This document shows, in pieces, positions 5,969 through 9,289 of a stretch of DNA of 9,289 nucleotides. The first letter of the stretch is position 1; each line of letters starts with the position of its first letter. A program made the translations under genes and the position numbers. Source of the DNA: JBDSYA01 sp039925865 (GTDB lineage Bacteria; Bacteroidota; Ignavibacteria; Tepidaquicellales; Tepidaquicellaceae); contig JBDSYA010000143.1 of the NCBI GenBank assembly GCA_039925865.1, forward strand, positions 1 to 9,289. Direction: 5' to 3'. Under the pieces are notes generated by a model. That model was given only the letters and a program-made list of their open reading frames with translations. It searched no databases and was not told where the DNA came from.

Positions 5969-6796
5969 ATGCCATTTTTAAACAAAGCACCTAAGGCGTA
6001 TCATAATCTGAAATTTCTGAATTCACCCGGTGGACGTAACATAAGAATTTTAACTGAGTATTCCGAACCTCTTGAAAGATTTAAAAAATACAAAATAAAT
6101 CATACAATAGTTTTTTTCGGTTCGGCAAGAATTCTTCCCAGGAAAGATGCTAAAGCAAAACTAATCGATGTCAAAAAAAGAGTAAAGCTTTCAGAAAAGG
6201 TGAATTTCAAATTAAAGAAGGAATTAAAAGATGCTGAGATGCATCTTGAAATGTCCAAATATTATGAAGATACTGTTGAACTAGCTTTCATGCTCACAGA
6301 ATGGGCAAAAAATCTGAAGAAGCCAAATAAATTTATAGTATGTTCAGGCGGAGGACCCGGAATAATGGAGGCCGCAAATCGCGGTGCAGCCAAGGCCAAA
6401 GGCTTCTCAATGGGTCTGAATATATCTCTTCCTTTCGAGCAATATCCCAACAGGTATATTTCTCCTGAATTGAATTTTGAATTTCATTATTTCTTTATGA
6501 GAAAATTCTGGTTTGCTTACCTGGCAAAAGCATTGGTAATAATGCCCGGTGGTTATGGAACACTTGATGAACTTATGGAAATTCTAACACTTGTACAGAC
6601 ACAAAAGCTTCATAAAAAAATGACGGTTGTGGTTTACGGCAAAGAATTCTGGGAGAAGATAATTAACTTACAGAATATGGCTGAACTTCAAATGATATCT
6701 CCTGAAGATCTTAAACTTTTCAGATTTGTTAACAGTCCGCAGGAAGCATTTGATTATCTTACAAAAGAATTAAATAAACATTATGTTATTAAGTAA
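5969..6796 (+). CDS. LOG-family phosphoribohydrolase-like protein (TIGR00730 type)
   Basis: This 275-residue cytoplasmic protein shows the signature of the LOG (lysine decarboxylase-like) family: VFFGSAR (48-54), CSGGGPGIMEAANRGA (125-140), M177-R178-K179 and the nucleotide-binding motif PGGYGTLDE (193-201). Characterised members cleave nucleoside 5'-monophosphates to a base and ribose 5-phosphate, either in cytokinin activation or in nucleotide salvage. They are not lysine decarboxylases, despite frequent annotation. It is longer than the approximately 190-residue plant-type LOG because of an N-terminal extension of about 45 residues and a charged, probably helical insert near 60-95 rich in Lys and Glu. 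The active-site Arg and Glu appear intact. The stop codon TAA (6794-6796) overlaps the ribosome binding site of the next gene, so the two are probably translationally linked. The exact substrate is unknown. Confidence 0.88.
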   Translation: MPFLNKAPKAYHNLKFLNSPGGRNIRILTEYSEPLERFKKYKINHTIVFFGSARILPRKDAKAKLIDVKKRVKLSEKVNFKLKKELKDAEMHLEMSKYYEDTVELAFMLTEWAKNLKKPNKFIVCSGGGPGIMEAANRGAAKAKGFSMGLNISLPFEQYPNRYISPELNFEFHYFFMRKFWFAYLAKALVIMPGGYGTLDELMEILTLVQTQKLHKKMTVVVYGKEFWEKIINLQNMAELQMISPEDLKLFRFVNSPQEAFDYLTKELNKHYVIK

Positions 6797-6802
6797 GGAG
6801 GG
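6795..6802 (+). promoter_or_regulatory. Strong Shine-Dalgarno sequence of yicC
   Basis: AAGGAGGG overlaps the stop codon of the LOG-family gene and lies 6-7 nt before ATG 6809. It is the only canonical ribosome binding site among the eleven starts visible here; the others have A/T-rich leaders. It fixes the yicC start and suggests coupling or independent strong initiation. Confidence 0.8.
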
Positions 6803-6808
6803 CAAAGA

Positions 6809-7690
6809 ATGATAGTCAGCATGACAGGCTTTGGAAAAGCGGAAGGAACATTCGGCAAAAAAAAATACATTATTGAAATAAGAACTGTAAACAGCAGATT
6901 TTGTGAGATAACTTTTAAATATCCAAAGTATCTTGCTTCAAAAGATTTCGAACTTAAGGAGATTGTCAGAAAAAAAATCTCCCGAGGAAAGATAAATATT
7001 AGTCTGAATGTCGAAGACGAAAGTGAAACACCCGTAAATTTAAACATTGATGAAAAACTTATCAGGGAATATTTTAATTTATTAAGGAAAGTAAATGATA
7101 TTATTGGCTCGAAGGAAGAAGTTAAGCTTGAAAATATTTTATCTTTTTCAAATCTTTTCATTCCGGATCCTGCTAATGAGATTAAAGATGATGAATTCAG
7201 CTATGTCAGTAAACTTCTCAACACATCACTTGACGATCTTATTAAAATGAAAAACAAGGAAGGTGATAGTCTGAGAAAGGATATTTTAGAGCGGATAAAA
7301 TTTATAGAAAAAGAGTCAGCCGTAATTATGAAAATTTCAAAAGAAAGAATTCAAACTGAAAAGAAAAGGCTCTTAGCTAAAGTTGACCTGTTATTAGACG
7401 ATAAAAGAATACTTGATGAGAACAGGTTAGAGATTGAAGTCATACTGCTCGCTGAAAAGATTGATATTACTGAAGAACTTATCAGGCTAAAAAGCCATAC
7501 AAAATATTTTACCGAATATGCAAAATCGGATGAACTTGCAGGCAGAAGGCTGAATTTTTTGATACAGGAAATCAATCGTGAGATAAATACCATTGCATCC
7601 AAGTCACTGGATGCGGAGATTTCCCAGCGCTCGGCTGTCCTCAAAGAAGAACTTGAAAAGATTAGAGAGCAAATACAAAATGTTGAGTAG
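6809..7690 (+). CDS. yicC: YicC/YloC family endoribonuclease
   Basis: This 293-residue protein matches the whole length of the YicC family (E. coli YicC is 287). The N-terminal domain begins with SMTGFGKAE (4-12) and TVNSRF (26-31). The C-terminal DUF1732 domain carries EGDSLRKDI (151-159), a coiled and charged middle (160-200), then RLEIEVILLAEKIDITEELI-type residues (206-225), RLKSH (226-230) and GRRLNFLIQEINREINTI (245-262) with SK at 264-265. Members are metal-dependent endoribonucleases that act on RNA in the cytoplasm and affect stationary-phase survival and RNA turnover. Start choice is secured by the AAGGAGG sequence. The 3' end overlaps the likely gmk start by 11 nt, and yicC-gmk-rpoZ is a widely conserved neighbourhood. 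A Cys at 32 follows the conserved NSRF. The family call is secure. Confidence 0.95.
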   Translation: MIVSMTGFGKAEGTFGKKKYIIEIRTVNSRFCEITFKYPKYLASKDFELKEIVRKKISRGKINISLNVEDESETPVNLNIDEKLIREYFNLLRKVNDIIGSKEEVKLENILSFSNLFIPDPANEIKDDEFSYVSKLLNTSLDDLIKMKNKEGDSLRKDILERIKFIEKESAVIMKISKERIQTEKKRLLAKVDLLLDDKRILDENRLEIEVILLAEKIDITEELIRLKSHTKYFTEYAKSDELAGRRLNFLIQEINREINTIASKSLDAEISQRSAVLKEELEKIREQIQNVE

Positions 7691-8240
7691 AATGCTTTAT
7701 GTAATAGCCGCTCCGTCGGGTGCAGGCAAAACAACTATTGTCAATGAAATCTTAAAGCGAAATCCTGAACTGGTCTTTTCAGTTTCGGCCACAACAAGGA
7801 AGAAAAGAAAATCAGAAAGTGATGGACTGGATTACTTTTTTTTTACAAGAGAAGAATTTGTCAGTAAGATCAACAATCATGAGCTTATTGAATATGAAAT
7901 ACTTTTTAATGATGAGTATTACGGTACTTTGAAATCCTTCGTTGAAGATAATCTGAAATTAAATAAGAGTGTAATATTTGATATAGATGTAAAGGGTGCT
8001 TTGGCAATAAAAAAAATTTACCCCGAAAATGCAAAATTAATTTTCATAATGCCTCCTGACGTTGAGACCTTAAAAGAAAGACTCGGTAAAAGAGCCACGG
8101 AAAGTGAAGAGCAAATAAAAGAAAGGACAAAAAGGGTAGATTTAGAAATCGGAAAAGCAAATGATTTTGATTATATTATAGTGAACGACAATCTGGATAA
8201 AGCCGTTGATGAAGTTCAGAAAATAATAAACGGTAATTAA
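7680..8240 (+). CDS. gmk: Guanylate kinase
   Basis: This 186-residue enzyme transfers phosphate from ATP to GMP, giving GDP for nucleotide pools and ppGpp/GTP supply. The P-loop is APSGAGKT (11-18). The GMP-binding region reads SVSATTRKKRKSESDGLDYFF (34-54), against the family pattern TTRxPRxGExxGxDYxF; Arg40, Arg43 and Glu46 are kept, but the Pro and Gly of PRxGE are Lys and Ser. Further motifs are ELIEYEILFNDEYYGT (68-83), FDIDVKGALAIKK (100-112), and the lid RLGKRATESEEQIKERTKR (134-152). The frame is open upstream as far as 7593, but that part overlaps yicC and has no kinase similarity. I chose ATG 7680, which overlaps the yicC end by 11 nt. ATG 7692, one base after the yicC stop, would give 182 residues and is equally possible. 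Tight overlap implies an operon. Confidence 0.93.
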   Translation: MLSRMLYVIAAPSGAGKTTIVNEILKRNPELVFSVSATTRKKRKSESDGLDYFFFTREEFVSKINNHELIEYEILFNDEYYGTLKSFVEDNLKLNKSVIFDIDVKGALAIKKIYPENAKLIFIMPPDVETLKERLGKRATESEEQIKERTKRVDLEIGKANDFDYIIVNDNLDKAVDEVQKIINGN

Positions 8241-8257
8241 TTTAAATAAAAAATATA

Positions 8258-8560
8258 ATGGCAATAGTAACATTAGACCTTGAAAAATTTGAATCAAAGA
8301 CTGCAAATCTTTATGAATCTATAGTAGTGGTTTCAAAAAGATCACGTCAGATCAACGATTCATTAAAGCTTGAACTTAATCAGAGACTTGAGCCGATAAT
8401 AGCAAAGGAAACGGAAGATGATACAATCATGAATCAGGATAAGCTAAACATTTCACTGGAATTTGAAAAGAGACAGAAGCCGACACTAAAATCTATTAAA
8501 GAACTTATGGATGATAATCTGAATTACAGATTCAAATATCAGGACGAAGAAAAAAAATAG
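8258..8560 (+). CDS. rpoZ: DNA-directed RNA polymerase omega subunit
   Basis: This 100-residue protein is the small omega subunit (RpoZ/Rpb6 family), which binds the beta' C-terminal region and helps core polymerase assembly. The key segment NLYESIVVVSKRSRQIND (17-34) matches the conserved YEAVVIAAKRARQIN helix, and KPTLKSIKELMDD (74-86) matches the KPTxxALEEI tail. N-terminal LDLEKFESKT (6-15) is like the FCB-group version of omega. Position immediately after gmk, 17 nt downstream, is the standard location and raises confidence despite the short, divergent sequence. The start has an A-rich leader (AAAAAATATAATG) and no Shine-Dalgarno. The C-terminus is strongly charged (DEEKK). A clear intrinsic terminator follows, ending the yicC-gmk-rpoZ transcript. 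Confidence 0.88.
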   Translation: MAIVTLDLEKFESKTANLYESIVVVSKRSRQINDSLKLELNQRLEPIIAKETEDDTIMNQDKLNISLEFEKRQKPTLKSIKELMDDNLNYRFKYQDEEKK

Positions 8561-8588
8561 TATAACATTCCGTATCTTCAAAGTTTTT

Positions 8589-8619
8589 AAAATATCCCTT
8601 CTTTCAGGGATATTTTTTT
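8589..8619 (+). terminator. Intrinsic terminator after rpoZ
   Basis: AAAATATCCC (8589-8598) pairs perfectly with GGGATATTTT (8607-8616), a 10-bp stem that can gain one T-A pair inside the loop, followed by a T-run through 8619. This is the best terminator in the window. It lies 28 nt after the rpoZ stop but only 12 nt before the coaBC start, so coaBC must rely on readthrough or on a promoter overlapping the hairpin. Confidence 0.8.
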
Positions 8620-8631
8620 AATATCACATTA

Positions 8632-9289
8632 ATGCTAAAAGGAAAAAAACTGTTAATAGGAATTTCAGGCGGGATCGCGGCATATAAAATATGCTATCTT
8701 GTAAGAATGTTTATCAAGCAGGGTGCTGATGTAAAAGTGATTATGACACCTTCTGCTGCAAAATTCGTTTCGCCTTTGACCTTGTCAATACTTTCCAAGA
8801 ATGAAGTGATAATTAACATGTTCTCTGAATCTGATGATCTCACAAAGATCCAAAAAGTAGAAAATAAAACGTGGCATGTTAACCTTGGAATATGGGCAGA
8901 TGTTTTCCTTATTGCTCCTGCAACTGCAAATACAATAGCAAAGATCGCGCACGGAATCAGTGATAACTTTTTACTGACAACTGTACTTGCATCAAGATGC
9001 GAAGTTGTAATCGCACCCTCAATGGACGATGATATGTATAAAAATCCTGCCTTCAGTGATAATCTGAAAACGATAAAAAGATATGGTTACAAAATAATTG
9101 AACCAGTTTACGGCGAGCTTGCCAGTGGAATTATCGGAGAAGGAAGAATGGCAGAGCCCGAGGATATCTTTAAATATCTTTCTCAGATCATTCTAAAAAA
9201 AAAAGATCTTAGCGGTAAAAAAATTCTGATAACTGCAGGGCCGACGGTCGAATATCTTGACAGTGTAAGGTTTATTACAAATTCTTCCA
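8632..9289 (+). CDS. coaBC: Bifunctional CoaBC: phosphopantothenoylcysteine decarboxylase / phosphopantothenate-cysteine ligase (5' part)
   Basis: The first 219 codons are present; the gene runs off the window. CoaBC makes 4'-phosphopantetheine for coenzyme A: CoaB joins cysteine to phosphopantothenate using CTP, and the flavin enzyme CoaC decarboxylates the product. The CoaC domain (1-190) shows ISGGIAAYK (11-19), H82 in WHVNL (the E. coli His75), APATANTIAKIAHGISDN (95-112), PSMDDDMYKNPA (129-140) and GELASGIIGEGRMAEPEDI (161-179). The CoaB domain begins at about 194 with GKKILITAGPTVEYLDSVRFITNSS (195-219). With a constant offset of 7, the E. coli residues N125 and C158 are D132 and S165 here. 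The frame is intact and the rest well conserved, so the gene is likely functional. The start has no Shine-Dalgarno and lies just after a terminator. Confidence 0.94.
   Translation, partial: MLKGKKLLIGISGGIAAYKICYLVRMFIKQGADVKVIMTPSAAKFVSPLTLSILSKNEVIINMFSESDDLTKIQKVENKTWHVNLGIWADVFLIAPATANTIAKIAHGISDNFLLTTVLASRCEVVIAPSMDDDMYKNPAFSDNLKTIKRYGYKIIEPVYGELASGIIGEGRMAEPEDIFKYLSQIILKKKDLSGKKILITAGPTVEYLDSVRFITNSS

Noticed and set aside
6781..7161. Reverse-strand open frame of 126 codons opposite yicC
   Set aside because: It is the antisense shadow of the well-conserved YicC sequence; the Ser/Phe/Leu-rich product is typical of reading Lys/Glu-rich genes backwards.
7593..7679. Possible 29-residue N-terminal extension of guanylate kinase
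   Set aside because: It overlaps yicC coding sequence in another frame, has no similarity to Gmk, and the family begins only a few residues before the P-loop, matching ATG 7680 or 7692.
7351..7734. Reverse-strand open frame of 127 codons across the yicC-gmk junction
   Set aside because: It overlaps two secure forward genes and gives a Ser/Leu-rich product with no motif.

Overview
The window is AT-rich, every gene lies on the + strand, and most start codons have no Shine-Dalgarno sequence but sit behind A/T-rich leaders (for example AAAAAATATAATG). That start style, a DUF3109-type cysteine protein, a short lipoprotein with an SSC lipobox, and the order yicC-gmk-rpoZ-coaBC point to the Bacteroidota/Ignavibacteriota/Chlorobiota (FCB) lineage. 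This placement is an inference from gene content, not from a marker-gene search.

Region 1 (1-1645) is fatty-acid synthesis. It holds the last 52 codons of fabD, a gene for a cysteine-rich DUF3109-like protein, then fabG. Region 2 (1681-2334) holds a small orphan lipoprotein and a 249-nt non-coding gap with two AT-rich hairpins. Region 3 (2335-4669) holds a methylmalonyl-CoA mutase catalytic subunit that starts with TTG and lacks the C-terminal B12-binding domain, followed 46 nt later by a classical short-chain dehydrogenase (SDR).

Region 4 (4670-5181) is non-coding apart from tRNA-Arg(CCT). It contains a small repeat cluster: two 15-nt palindromes that are exact reverse complements of each other, a 12-nt partial copy, and a 16-nt direct repeat bracketing them. 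Region 5 (5182-8560) is a tightly packed same-strand run: a second SDR with a pteridine-reductase-like Gly-rich motif, a LOG-family phosphoribohydrolase, the YicC-type RNase, guanylate kinase and the RNA polymerase omega subunit. It ends in a clear intrinsic terminator. Region 6 (8632-9289) is the first 219 codons of coaBC, which the window edge cuts off.

Most of this is core metabolism: acyl-chain synthesis, propionyl/succinyl-CoA interconversion, nucleotide metabolism, transcription and coenzyme A synthesis. I see no defence, phage or clearly new multi-gene system. The items most worth a second look are the repeat cluster before the tRNA, the orphan mutase subunit, the CoaBC active-site substitutions, and the terminator placed 12 nt before the coaBC start.
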